Below, one piece after another: positions 1 through 8,541 of a DNA stretch of 53,128 bases. The stretch spans positions 1 through 53,128 of the forward strand of contig CAJUHV010000023.1 of the NCBI GenBank assembly GCA_910586445.1, given 5' to 3'. The notes beneath the pieces were generated by a model. It saw nothing but the letters and a program-made list of their open reading frames with translations, was not told the origin of the DNA and made no database searches. How positions within the stretch are numbered: position 1 is the first letter of the stretch; each line of letters starts with the position of its first letter. The stretch is from an uncultured Eubacterium sp. (lineage in GTDB: Bacteria; Bacillota; Clostridia; Lachnospirales; Lachnospiraceae). The position numbers and the translations under genes are program-made.

Positions 1-99
1 ATTTATGAGGCATAGCGGGCTATGTTGATTAAATTTGGGATGAATTATCCGCAAGGTGGGGAGTGCAGATCACGGGAATGATTTTTCAAACACGCTCTA
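1..99. mobile_element. MITE-like palindromic element, right part (cut by window edge)
   Basis: Bases 1-99 match 29022-29120 with only a few differences. They end in the same terminal repeat, ATTTTTCAAACACGCTCTA (81-99). At the other site the left terminus, TAGAGCGTGTTTGAAAAAT, is the exact inverted complement. The element has no coding capacity and an inner dyad (AAATTTATG...TTAAATTTGGG side visible here), as expected of a non-autonomous palindromic element. Its left end lies outside the window. Confidence 0.7.
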
Positions 100-168
100 G
101 CATCATGTCATGAATTTAATAGTTTTTAGTATCTGGTCAGTGACTAGCAGAGGAAAGATAAAAAATAT

Positions 169-1017
169 TTATAGTTTTCCATTCAATAAATCGATCAGCC
201 CTGCATAATCACCTGTCGGATTTTTCTTTTGTGCAAGCCGCACTAGCTTCAGGCCAAGGATCTGGTACATCCTGTGGTCTTCTCCGCTGAGGCAGTCAAG
301 ATGCTTTTGCACGGTCTGGATATCATTGCGTTCAATGGGGCCTGTCAGTGCCTGTATACAGTCATTTAACAGGATATTTTCGACATTCTGCCGCACGAGC
401 TGCGCGGATGCTGCGACTGCCTCCTGTCTTGTAAAGCCGCATTCTTCTAGCAGGCGGAATCCGGTATCCAGCACAGCGGCTACCTGATTGCTTAAAATGC
501 TTGCGGCGGCATGGTATTTTGGCTTGCAGCCGCCCTCAATCCGGCATACCGTGTTTCCCAGCCCGGTGAACAGGCCTGACACTGCCTGTACGGCAGTGTC
601 ATCACCCTCGATTGTAAAAAATGAATGTTTCAGCTGCTCATAAGAGGAAAATCGGCTGCTGAACGGCAGCATGGGGTGGAGCGAGCAGCCATGAGCCCCG
701 GTGTCTTTGATTCCGGTAAAGGCGTTGGAAGGCATTGCGCCGCTGCAGTGGCATATGATTTTATGTTCTAATGGGAGATTCCGGATGGTTTCCCATACTT
801 TTAAAATGATGCCATCCGGCGTAGTGAGAAAGAGCAGGCTGCTCTGGGCAGCAAGCTCTTTGATATCTGTATAGCTTTTTGTGGAAGTAAACTGTGCTGC
901 ACTGTCGGCAGCCTCTTTGGAGCTGTCATAATACCCGGCAGCCTGTATTCCTGCTTCTGATAAATATTTTCCGAGCGAGCAGCCGACACGGCCGGCTCCT
1001 ATGATTCCGATGATCAT
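169..1017 (-). CDS. DUF2520 / Rossmann-like NAD(P) oxidoreductase
   Basis: This 282-residue protein begins with a nucleotide-binding motif, GIIGAGRVGCSLGKYLSEAG (residues 4-23), followed by a Rossmann domain of about 130 residues (LFLTTPDG, CHCSGAMPSNAF, GCSLHPMLPF). The C-terminal half is helical, with a KYHAAASILSNQ segment typical of DUF2520. Family proteins resemble ketopantoate and F420-dependent reductases and often sit beside pantothenate genes; the substrate is not established. The start is the ATG at 1017. It is the only gene on this strand before 43 kb and points away from the glycan locus, so it is probably not part of it. Confidence 0.85.
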   Translation of the reverse strand: MIIGIIGAGRVGCSLGKYLSEAGIQAAGYYDSSKEAADSAAQFTSTKSYTDIKELAAQSSLLFLTTPDGIILKVWETIRNLPLEHKIICHCSGAMPSNAFTGIKDTGAHGCSLHPMLPFSSRFSSYEQLKHSFFTIEGDDTAVQAVSGLFTGLGNTVCRIEGGCKPKYHAAASILSNQVAAVLDTGFRLLEECGFTRQEAVAASAQLVRQNVENILLNDCIQALTGPIERNDIQTVQKHLDCLSGEDHRMYQILGLKLVRLAQKKNPTGDYAGLIDLLNGKL

Positions 1018-1424
1018 GGTCTGCTTTCCTTTTCTGCCTGCTGATGTAAACAGGGCTTTTTTGAATGAATTGCATTTTCTCTGAATCTGCCGAATGAACG
1101 ATCATTATTAGTCCTGCCCTCAGGCAGCAGGCAGTTCATCTGCGACAATCTTATTTTATTATATATCTATTATAGATAAAAATAAATCCTTAAATTATGC
1201 TTTTGTATCCATTTCTGTGATGTTATAGCGGAACAATGAAAGCCATTGATTGTATTAATTTCAATATATCGTCTGGCACGTTTCTCATTGGCAGGACAAC
1301 ACTGGTCTTATAGTGTATTTCATTGATATCAGTAATGATGATCCTTTCATTGGGACGAATTGTAGAAGAGGCAAAGAATCAATTGGAATGTTTGTATTTG
1401 TAAGTAAAAGAATATTGCTTATGG
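1018..1424. other. AT-rich intergenic region
   Basis: No credible gene is visible. There is a 15-base perfect palindrome, TATCTATTATAGATA, at 1164-1178. It overlaps a minus-strand TATAAT (1174-1169) that could serve the DUF2520 gene, but no good -35 box was found at the expected spacing. Otherwise I see nothing distinct before the inverted repeat at 1425. Confidence 0.4.
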
Positions 1425-1765
1425 ATAACATTTTACTGCAAATTGTTGCCTTTAAGTATTCTATAACATTTTCTCTGTTTTTGCAACAATAATAATTTAA
1501 TTGTTTAAAAATAACAATACAATGGAGATTTCTAAACGTTTTCTGGCAAATTTCAACAATTTTTATCATGATAAAATCGAATATTGCAAACTAAAAATAG
1601 TTATTAAAATGTCAATTCGAAATCTATAGGATAGAAATAGTTTTATGCTTCAAGCAGTTGAAATATTGCTTAATCATAGTATTTGCGGGTGTCTGGCAGT
1701 AAATAATTTTTTATGAGACTAAATTTGACGATGTTAAGACTTTACAATTTGCAGTAAATTGTTAT
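1425..1765. promoter_or_regulatory. Putative invertible promoter segment flanked by 22-bp inverted repeats
   Basis: The left repeat (1425-1446) begins ATAACATTTTACTGCAAATT and the right repeat (1744-1765) is its reverse complement with one mismatch in 22. The 297 bases between them (1447-1743) are AT-rich and lack a convincing gene. This is the layout of site-specific invertible promoters known from Bacteroides capsule loci and Clostridioides difficile surface genes. The only good promoter-like sequence inside reads leftward, away from the XRE and glycan genes, so the segment appears OFF. Inversion would place its -10 near 1727-1732, about 110 bases before the XRE start. No recombinase gene is present in the window. 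Confidence 0.6.
1458..1486 (-). promoter_or_regulatory. Sigma-A-like promoter inside the invertible segment
   Basis: On the minus strand, TTGCAA (1486-1481) and TAGAAT (1463-1458) are separated by exactly 17 bases. Transcription would start near 1451 and run out through the left inverted repeat. The forward strand of the segment has no comparable pair. Confidence 0.5.
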
Positions 1766-1839
1766 TCCATTATCCAAGGTGAATGATCGGCAAAGCAGGG
1801 AGTACAGGTCGTAGGAATAATTTTGAGGAGATGGGCACA

Positions 1840-2172
1840 GTGGATATAGATTATGTAAAAATGGGAACGAAGATTCGTCAGGTAAGGAAGGAAAAGGGCT
1901 GGACACAGAATATGCTGGCGGAAAACTGTGGGATCAGCGCACATTTTTTGGGACACATTGAACGCGGGGCACGGAGCATGAGTCTGGAGACATTTGTACA
2001 TATATGCCGTGCGCTGGAGGTCAATGCAGATGAACTGCTCTGGGATATCCCGCAGCTGCCAGAGGCAGTTATCCGCAATTTGAAAAATAAACAAGATGAT
2101 CAGGGCAGAAATAACTATGCGATGTATCTTAGAATCGTAAAATCTGTAGCAGATGCAATGAATGAAGCGTAA
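1840..2172 (+). CDS. XRE-family HTH transcriptional regulator
   Basis: The protein has 110 residues. The N-terminal half is a Cro/C1-type helix-turn-helix: VKMGTKIRQVRKEKGWTQ, then LAENCGISAHFLGHIERG, then LETFVHICRALEVNADELL. The C-terminal 35 residues are short and polar. I chose the GTG at 1840 because GAGGAG (1825-1830) lies nine bases upstream; the in-frame ATG at 1831 touches that Shine-Dalgarno and the ATG at 1783 has none. It is the first gene after the putative invertible promoter and precedes the glycan genes in the same direction, so it may regulate the locus or the switch itself. That role is inferred from position only. Confidence 0.85.
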   Translation: MDIDYVKMGTKIRQVRKEKGWTQNMLAENCGISAHFLGHIERGARSMSLETFVHICRALEVNADELLWDIPQLPEAVIRNLKNKQDDQGRNNYAMYLRIVKSVADAMNEA

Positions 2173-2184
2173 AAAAGCAAGGAT

Positions 2185-2355
2185 CATTATGAACACAGAA
2201 AAAAGCAATGAGGATGAAGCATGAAAAGCACTGGGCATATGGGTACAGAAAAAGCAATGAATATGAAACATAAAAGCAGCGGGCATATGGGTGCAGAGAA
2301 AGCAATGAGGATGAAGCATGAGAAGCAGGGATATATGAGTGCAGAAAAAATAATG
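2185..2355. repeat. Minisatellite, about four 48-51 bp units
   Basis: Direct head-to-tail units begin at about 2185, 2236, 2284 and 2332. The clearest are exactly 48 bases apart and contain CATATGGGTRCAGARAAAGC followed by AATGARKATGAARCAT. There are no spacers. It fills most of the gap between the XRE gene and the first glycosyltransferase. Confidence 0.75.
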
Positions 2356-2372
2356 GATAGTAAGAGCGAGGC

Positions 2373-3623
2373 ATGAAAAGACGAGTTTTGATGGCTGCAT
2401 CTGTGGCCTCTATGATTGATCAGTTTAATATGCCGAATATCCGCCTGATGCAGGAACTGGGATATGAGGTACATGTGGCATGTAATTTTGAAAAAGGAAA
2501 TACGTGTAACAGGCGCAGGATCTGCGCCTTGAAAAAAATGCTACAGAACAGGAAGGTCATTTGGCATCAGTGGGATTGTCCAAGGAGCATTTATGCAGGA
2601 ATCAGCTTTGTCCGGGCTTATAGGCAGATGAAAGTGCTGGCGGATAGATATCAGTTTGAATGGATACACTGTCATTCTCCGATCGGAGGTGCGTTGGCAA
2701 GAGCGGCGGCACACTGGGCGGGTATTCCGGTGATTTATACAGCTCATGGGTTTCATTTTTACAAAGGTGCGCCGTTAAAAAACTGGCTTTTATATTATCC
2801 GGCGGAAAAGCTGCTGTCATATTGGACGGATCTGTTGATTACGGTCAATCAGGAAGATTTTCGGTTTGCAAAGAGGCATTTGAGAGCACGAAAGATATGC
2901 CGCATACCGGGAATCGGCATAAATGTAAAGCAGTTCGCAGATGCAGGTAGAATGGATCAATGCGGGGCATGCATACGCAGTACAGATCAATGTGGATCAT
3001 GTATACACAGAATAGACAAGAATTACAATGATAGGTCGGAATTTTGCCGTTATTATCACATCCCGATGAATGCGGTAATACTTTTATCAGTAGGAGAGCT
3101 GAATAAGGGGAAAAACCATAAGCTTGTAATCTGGGCAATGTCACAGCTGAAACAGCAGAATATTTACTATCTGATCTGTGGGCAGGGAACTCTCAGGCTG
3201 AAGCTGCAGAGGTATGCAGACAGGATGGGTGTGGGAAAACGTATACGGATGCCAGGATATCAGGAAAATATGCCGTGGATTTACCGGCATGCAGATCTAT
3301 TTGTATTTCCATCTGTACGGGAAGGAATGCCTGTAGCATTGATGGAGGCGATGGCATCTGGGATGCCCTGCATAGCATCGGATATCCGGGGCAGCAGGGA
3401 GCTGATTGGAAATGAGGCTTGTAAAGATGATTGGCGAAACGAGACGGAATTGTGTTTTTCACTTAGAAAAAAATGGCAGCTGTGCAGCGTACTAGAAAAA
3501 ATGATTGAGGATGAGGCATTTCGAAGGTACTGCGGGACAAACAACCAGAAAAAGATCTGGAATTATGATCAGGCAGTTGTTTTAAGGAAGATGAAAAAAA
3601 TATATTACGAGGAATCAGTATGA
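2373..3623 (+). CDS. GT4-family glycosyltransferase
   Basis: This 416-residue GT-B glycosyltransferase resembles EpsD/EpsF-type capsule enzymes. The N-terminal domain has HCHSPIGGALARAAA and PVIYTAHGFHFYKGAP. The C-terminal nucleotide-sugar domain shows LLSVGELNKGKNH, the GYQEN turn and FVFPSVREGMPVALMEAMAS with the family's E-x7-E. It probably adds one sugar to a lipid-linked intermediate at the inner membrane face. Between the two domains (residues about 193-215) is an odd Cys-rich insert made of two 30-base repeats. The stop codon overlaps an ATG (ATGA at 3620), indicating translational coupling to the next gene. Confidence 0.85.
   Translation: MKRRVLMAASVASMIDQFNMPNIRLMQELGYEVHVACNFEKGNTCNRRRICALKKMLQNRKVIWHQWDCPRSIYAGISFVRAYRQMKVLADRYQFEWIHCHSPIGGALARAAAHWAGIPVIYTAHGFHFYKGAPLKNWLLYYPAEKLLSYWTDLLITVNQEDFRFAKRHLRARKICRIPGIGINVKQFADAGRMDQCGACIRSTDQCGSCIHRIDKNYNDRSEFCRYYHIPMNAVILLSVGELNKGKNHKLVIWAMSQLKQQNIYYLICGQGTLRLKLQRYADRMGVGKRIRMPGYQENMPWIYRHADLFVFPSVREGMPVALMEAMASGMPCIASDIRGSRELIGNEACKDDWRNETELCFSLRKKWQLCSVLEKMIEDEAFRRYCGTNNQKKIWNYDQAVVLRKMKKIYYEESV
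2949..3008 (+). repeat. Two 30-bp repeats inside the glycosyltransferase gene
   Basis: The units 2949-2978 and 2979-3008 align over most of their length (GATCAATGYGGRKCATGYATACRC), and a partial third begins at 3009. Each encodes ten residues (MDQCGACIRS-like), so copy-number change keeps the reading frame. Confidence 0.7.
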
Positions 3624-3632
3624 ATTTATCAG

Positions 3633-3641
3633 TTTTTTTTT
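3633..3641 (+). repeat. T9 homopolymer tract at the start of the HAD/GT gene
   Basis: Nine consecutive T lie 13 bases into the frame opened by the ATG at 3620. That frame soon terminates, whereas one extra T joins it to the long downstream frame. Confidence 0.7.
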
Positions 3642-3666
3642 CGAGTTTATCACATGGATTGCTGAG

Positions 3667-6192
3667 ATGGCGATGAAGCAGGGGATTGACAGGCTCTATT
3701 TTTTTACGAGAGAGGGAGAGTTTTTCAAACGCCTATATCAAAACCTTGAGAAAAGCGGCCTGATCAGGGAAAAAATGCCGGATGCGCAGATACTGGAGGT
3801 TAGCCGCATGTCTACGTTTATGCCGTCCCTGCGTGAAATTACAGTAGATGAGCTGATGCGGATGTGGAGTCAGTATACGGAGCAGTCTATGGAGGCTTTC
3901 TGTAAATCTCTGCATATAGACATTCATCGGATTGAAGACAGGCTGGAGATCTATCAGATCAGAAAAGATGAGGTCATTAGAAATCCTCAGGATGACCAGA
4001 GGATCGGGCAGCTGTTTTCAGATCAGGAATTCATAAGCAGGATGGAAAAGATGCGTGAGGAAAAGCGCTGTATGCTGCAGAGGTATTTGGAACAGAAAGG
4101 ATGGAAAAATTCGCGGGGCAGCAGAATTGGAGTTGTAGATATCGGATGGCGGGGGACGATTCAGGATAATTTGTGTTATATGTACCCGGAATGCCTGATC
4201 GCTGGATTTTATATCGGGCTGCAGCCGTTTTTTATGCCTCAGCCGAAAAACAGCCGGAAGTATGGCTACATTAATTCTTATAAACACAGCGATGTTATTT
4301 TATTTACGGTCAGGCCGCTGGAAATGCTGTGTAATTCTGCGGGCGGCAGTGTCCAGTCTTACCAGATGGAAAATGGCAGGGTCTGTGTTGTAAAGAAATC
4401 AGAGGCAGATGAGGATGCAGTTTATTGGTCATATACAAGAACAGCACAGAAAAAAATAGAAAAAGGAATGCAGCGGCTGATCAAAAAAACAGAATCGGGC
4501 ATTTGCCGGCCGACTCGAAAGAAAACCAGCAGGGGATATTTTCTCGATCAGGAGAAAGCCATGCGTGCATTATATCGATTTATTGCATATCCGGGCAGGC
4601 ATTCTGCAGAGGCATATTTTTCATTAAGGCATAATGAGGAATACGGCGTGGGTACATTTGTAGATCTTGAAGCTGAATTTCATCCGGGAGTACTGTTCAA
4701 ATGCCTGATTGACCGCACAGCCAGAATGCAGCTGAAGGAAATATTAAAAGAAGCATCGTGGCCGCAGGGATATTTTGTGAAATATTGTATGCATCCTCTG
4801 CTTGTTCCCTACAATCTGCTGCTGAAAAAATATTTAAAACAAAAGAACTTAACAGGCGGAGCGCAAATGAACAGAAAAATAAATGCAGCAAATCTAGTTG
4901 GAAGGCATCCTGACAAAGGAAATAGATATCCTGTGCAAAAAAGGCGGTGCAGGGCTGCCTGGCTGCTGCCTGTGATTATTGAAGGCTCGGGCGGACACCG
5001 TACAATTTTTCAAAGCATTCAATATTTAATCAGCCATGGTTATGAATGTGATGTGTATATAGAAAATACGCATGCAGGGCGGGAATTATTCCGTGTGGAA
5101 AAACTTGTGGAGCAGTGTTTTGGAGAGATCAGCTGCAGGTATTATCCAGGATTTAAGCTGCGGAGAAAATACGACATAATCTTTGCAACCGCATGGCATA
5201 CGGCGAAAATCGTAAGCAGCTGCCAGACAAGTGCGAAGAAAGCGTATTTTATACAGGATTATGAAGCATTGTTTCAGCCTGCCGGAGAAAAGTATCTGAA
5301 AGCATGTGATTCCTATTGTCTGGGACTTCGGCCGGTTACGATCGGCAGATGGCTGTCGCGGCAGATGAGGATGGAATACGGTGAGCCGGCTTGGTATTTT
5401 GATTTCTGTGCGAATCGAGAGATTTACAAAAAGATAGATGCAGGCAGGCGTCAGGAAAAGGCAATTTGTTTTATCTATCAGCCTGAGAAAACGAGAAGGT
5501 GCACGAATCTGGGAATTGCAGCATTGGGAATCGTAAAGTATTTAAGGCCGTCAGTAAAAATCTATCTGTATGGTTCTGTGGCGAAGGGAAATGTATGGTT
5601 TGAGCATGAAAATTTAAAAATATTAACAGAATCACAGTGCAATGAACTATACAATAAATGCACAGTCGGGCTGTGTATCAGCGCTACGAATCCGTCCAGG
5701 ATTCCATTTGAAATGATGGCAGCGGGACTCCCGGCTGTGGATATATATAGGGAGAACAACTTATATGATCTGCCGGATCAGGGGATCAGTCTGGCGCATT
5801 TTACACCAGAATCCATTGCACAGGCATTACTAGAGATCTTGGATGACGATGACAAGAGAACACAGATGTCAGAATGCGGTCAGGCGTTTATGAAGGACAG
5901 GACACTGGAGCATGGCTTGCAGCAGTTTTACAGATGTGTGGAAAATATTGTAAGTGAAGCCGGGACGGATATGGAATCCCCAAATGAAACAGATCCAGAA
6001 GTGATTGAGAAAGCATATAGGAAAAAAGCTGTGCGGGCAGACAAGATCACAGGCATGCTGACAGAAAAGGAGCGGCGGGAATTGGAAAACAGAATGGAAG
6101 GCCATTCGCTGCTGGCATGTCTGAAAAGGAATTCACATGTAAGAAATAACAGGGTGGTTCAAGCTATTTATTTAAAGATGAAAGCATTTTAA
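3667..6192 (+). CDS. COG5610-like domain fused to a WsaF-like glycosyltransferase
   Basis: Residues 1-400 match the second half of the HAD protein at 8796: LYFFTREGEFFKRLY, LEVSRMSTFMPSL and VVDIGWRGTIQDN. The HAD half is missing. Residues about 430-760 resemble WsaF rhamnosyltransferases: IIEGSGGHRTIFQSIQYL, AYFIQDYEALFQPAGEKY, FIYQPEKTRRCTNLGI and ATNPSRIPFEMMAAGLPA. The ATG at 3667 has no ribosome binding site. The family-like sequence continues upstream in frame (FFFEFITWIAE) to a stop at 3592 without an ATG. The natural start is probably the ATG at 3620, which has GAGGA six bases before it but lies one base out of frame because of the T9 tract. The gene may therefore be phase-OFF, slipped, or a sequencing artefact. 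Confidence 0.75.
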   Translation: MAMKQGIDRLYFFTREGEFFKRLYQNLEKSGLIREKMPDAQILEVSRMSTFMPSLREITVDELMRMWSQYTEQSMEAFCKSLHIDIHRIEDRLEIYQIRKDEVIRNPQDDQRIGQLFSDQEFISRMEKMREEKRCMLQRYLEQKGWKNSRGSRIGVVDIGWRGTIQDNLCYMYPECLIAGFYIGLQPFFMPQPKNSRKYGYINSYKHSDVILFTVRPLEMLCNSAGGSVQSYQMENGRVCVVKKSEADEDAVYWSYTRTAQKKIEKGMQRLIKKTESGICRPTRKKTSRGYFLDQEKAMRALYRFIAYPGRHSAEAYFSLRHNEEYGVGTFVDLEAEFHPGVLFKCLIDRTARMQLKEILKEASWPQGYFVKYCMHPLLVPYNLLLKKYLKQKNLTGGAQMNRKINAANLVGRHPDKGNRYPVQKRRCRAAWLLPVIIEGSGGHRTIFQSIQYLISHGYECDVYIENTHAGRELFRVEKLVEQCFGEISCRYYPGFKLRRKYDIIFATAWHTAKIVSSCQTSAKKAYFIQDYEALFQPAGEKYLKACDSYCLGLRPVTIGRWLSRQMRMEYGEPAWYFDFCANREIYKKIDAGRRQEKAICFIYQPEKTRRCTNLGIAALGIVKYLRPSVKIYLYGSVAKGNVWFEHENLKILTESQCNELYNKCTVGLCISATNPSRIPFEMMAAGLPAVDIYRENNLYDLPDQGISLAHFTPESIAQALLEILDDDDKRTQMSECGQAFMKDRTLEHGLQQFYRCVENIVSEAGTDMESPNETDPEVIEKAYRKKAVRADKITGMLTEKERRELENRMEGHSLLACLKRNSHVRNNRVVQAIYLKMKAF

Positions 6193-6304
6193 ATGCAGGA
6201 TGGGCAGCTGGCAGTGTAAAGAAATCAAGTTTTCTGGATTCACTGGATCTGGTGTAGTGGACATATAAGGATCATAGATGAGGCGGAGGCACTAGTAGAA
6301 GAAC

Positions 6305-7126
6305 ATGGAGATGTCACAAATGACTTTCATCAGAGAAGTTTTAACGGAATTATACAGCAGCAGGCGGCTTATATATGAGCTGGCACGAGATGATTTTAAG
6401 CTGCGGTTTGCGGGCTCTAGGCTTGGAGCGGTATGGGGATTTATCCAGCCTCTTGTTACGATTTTTTTGTACTGGTTTGTATTTCAGGTCGGTTTTCGAA
6501 GTACGGATGCTTCAGGCAGAATACCTTATATTCTTTGGCTGACAGCAGGCATGATACCTTGGTTTTTCTTTCAAGAGGCCTGGAGCGGGACATCTAATTA
6601 TTTGTATGAATACAGCTTTTTAGTCAAAAAGGTTGTATTTAAGATCGAAATACTCCCGTTTGTAAAGCTGCTGTCAGCATTGTTTGTACATTTATTTTTT
6701 GTGGCACTTGTGCTTTTGATGATGGCTCTTTACGAGTATAAGGCAGAGATCTATGTCCTGCAGCTTGCTTACTATCTGTTCAGTGAATTGATACTGATCT
6801 ATGCGTTATCTCTGATCGTGTCATCGCTGTCGGTATTTATCAAAGATGTGCTGCAGGTGATGGGGGTCATGATACAGATTTTTTTCTGGATGGTTCCAAT
6901 CGTGTGGTCGCCGGACAACCTGCAGGGGACTTTTATATTAAAAATACTGAGGCTAAATCCGGTCAATTATTTTATAGAAGGATACCGGGATGCACTGCTT
7001 AACCATGTGTGGTTTTGGGAAAAGCCATTTTATGCTGTTTATTACTGGGCAGCAGTATGCGTGCTTTTAGGTATGGGAATTTGGGTATATAGAAAGCTGA
7101 AGCGGTATTTTGCAGACCTGCTATAA
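6305..7126 (+). CDS. wzm: ABC-2 polysaccharide exporter permease (Wzm/TagG type)
   Basis: This 273-residue integral membrane protein has the usual six hydrophobic segments of ABC-2 permeases. The conserved cytoplasmic start LIYELARDDFKLRFAGSRLG leads into VWGFIQPLVTIFLYWFVFQV. A late motif, LRLNPVNYFIEGYRDALL, is characteristic of O-antigen and teichoic acid exporters. With the next gene it would move a finished or growing glycan across the membrane. The ATG at 6305 is used here, although an ATG at 6320 has a better-spaced GGAG (6308-6311) and may be the true start. Confidence 0.9.
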   Translation: MEMSQMTFIREVLTELYSSRRLIYELARDDFKLRFAGSRLGAVWGFIQPLVTIFLYWFVFQVGFRSTDASGRIPYILWLTAGMIPWFFFQEAWSGTSNYLYEYSFLVKKVVFKIEILPFVKLLSALFVHLFFVALVLLMMALYEYKAEIYVLQLAYYLFSELILIYALSLIVSSLSVFIKDVLQVMGVMIQIFFWMVPIVWSPDNLQGTFILKILRLNPVNYFIEGYRDALLNHVWFWEKPFYAVYYWAAVCVLLGMGIWVYRKLKRYFADLL

Positions 7127-7176
7127 ACGAATGAGGAAAATAATACCATCAGCAGAACACCTCGGCGGGACTAGGA

Positions 7177-8496
7177 ATGAATCGGCAGAATGGAAATGGG
7201 AATATGAGCACAGCAATAGCAGTAAAACAGGTGAGCAAGGTTTATGACATATATGAAAATCCGATGGCAAGGCTGACGGACGCACTAGGATTGTCCAAGA
7301 AAAATCACGGGAGAGAATTTTATGCGCTTGACCATATTGACTTTGAGGTAGAAAAGGGTAAAACGCTTGGCATTATCGGTGAAAACGGGGCGGGCAAGTC
7401 TACGCTGCTGAAAATTATTACAGGCGTGCTTGCGGCGACAGAAGGAGAAGTGCTGCTGGACGGCAGAGTATCTGCGCTGCTGGAGCTTGGGACTGGATTT
7501 AATCTGGAATACACGGGCATTGAAAATATATATTTGAATGGCAATATCATGGGATTTGACAGACAGGAAATCGAGAAGAAAGTGCAGCCGATTTTGGAGT
7601 TTGCAGATATAGGGGATTATGCATATCAAAAAGTGAAGACATATTCTAGTGGCATGTTTGCCCGGCTGGCATTTGCTACGGCAGTCCATGTCGAACCAGA
7701 AATATTGATCGTAGATGAAGCGCTGTCTGTAGGAGACCTGTTTTTTCAGCAGAAATGCAACAGGTATATGAAGGAAAAAATGAGCGGCTGCACAAAGCTG
7801 TTGGTAACACATGATATGGCAAGCATTGCGAATATGGCAGATGAAGTAGTGGTTATTTCCAAAGGCAGGCAGGTATTTTATGGAGAACCGCTGCAGGCGA
7901 TCGAATATTATACGAAAAAAGTCCATACAGAGCTGTATCAGGTACGCAATCCGAACAATCATGCGGATCGTAAAGGGTTAAGCAGTATAGAGCAGCATGC
8001 GGCCGGGCATCAAGTGTGGAATTACATTGATGAATCGGCATTGGGAGGCGCTTTAGAAGCGAGATTTTTGGCATTTGATATAAGGATCAATTATGAGGCC
8101 TACAAAGGATATGTATACAATGAGGATACTGTAACAATACATGCTCTGATTGAAACCGAACGGGCTATGGATGAGGTGATCATCGGATATCAGGTCAAAG
8201 ATAAATACGGGAATGTAATCTTTGGAGAAAATACGCATAGTTCTGGATTTGCAGGAAGCAGAATCAATATTCAGCATAAAAGTATAGCTAAACTTGTATT
8301 TCAATGGCCGAAGATACAGGAAAATAATTATTTTTTGACACTGGGACTTGGAGAAGGAACACACGAAACGCAGCATGTGATCCAATGCTGGGCGCATAAT
8401 ATCTTCCAATTTCAGAATATATCAAGGCAGCCGAACCATGGGCTGTTTAACAATAAAATAGAGCAGTTTCAAATGCGGGAAATCGAAGAAAAATGA
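7177..8496 (+). CDS. wzt: ABC polysaccharide exporter ATPase with C-terminal glycan-binding domain (Wzt type)
   Basis: The protein has 439 residues. The N-terminal ATPase shows Walker A (GENGAGKST), the exporter-type LLELGTGFNLEYTGIENIYL segment, the signature YSSGMFARLAFA, Walker B (ILIVDEALSVGD) and a switch His (LLVTHD). Residues about 275-420 form an extra beta-rich domain (VTIHALIETERAMDEVIIGYQ, FQWPKIQENNYFLTLGLGEG) that fits the Wzt C-terminal domain, which reads the end of the glycan before export. The start at 7177 is the longest; the ATG at 7204 is possible. It forms the exporter pair with the preceding permease. Confidence 0.92.
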   Translation: MNRQNGNGNMSTAIAVKQVSKVYDIYENPMARLTDALGLSKKNHGREFYALDHIDFEVEKGKTLGIIGENGAGKSTLLKIITGVLAATEGEVLLDGRVSALLELGTGFNLEYTGIENIYLNGNIMGFDRQEIEKKVQPILEFADIGDYAYQKVKTYSSGMFARLAFATAVHVEPEILIVDEALSVGDLFFQQKCNRYMKEKMSGCTKLLVTHDMASIANMADEVVVISKGRQVFYGEPLQAIEYYTKKVHTELYQVRNPNNHADRKGLSSIEQHAAGHQVWNYIDESALGGALEARFLAFDIRINYEAYKGYVYNEDTVTIHALIETERAMDEVIIGYQVKDKYGNVIFGENTHSSGFAGSRINIQHKSIAKLVFQWPKIQENNYFLTLGLGEGTHETQHVIQCWAHNIFQFQNISRQPNHGLFNNKIEQFQMREIEEK

Positions 8497-8541
8497 GCAG
8501 TTTTAAATACAAAAGATAGACTTATAGAAGAGGTAAAGAGA

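Noticed and set aside
1285..1569. Minus-strand open frame of 94 codons across the left inverted repeat
   Set aside because: No recognisable domain, AT-driven composition, and it crosses the repeat boundary, so inversion would break it.
1762..2400. Minus-strand open frame of 212 codons overlapping the XRE gene and the 48-bp repeats
   Set aside because: The translation is a Cys/His/Phe-rich read-through of the repeats with no domain or ribosome binding site, and the XRE gene on the other strand is convincing.
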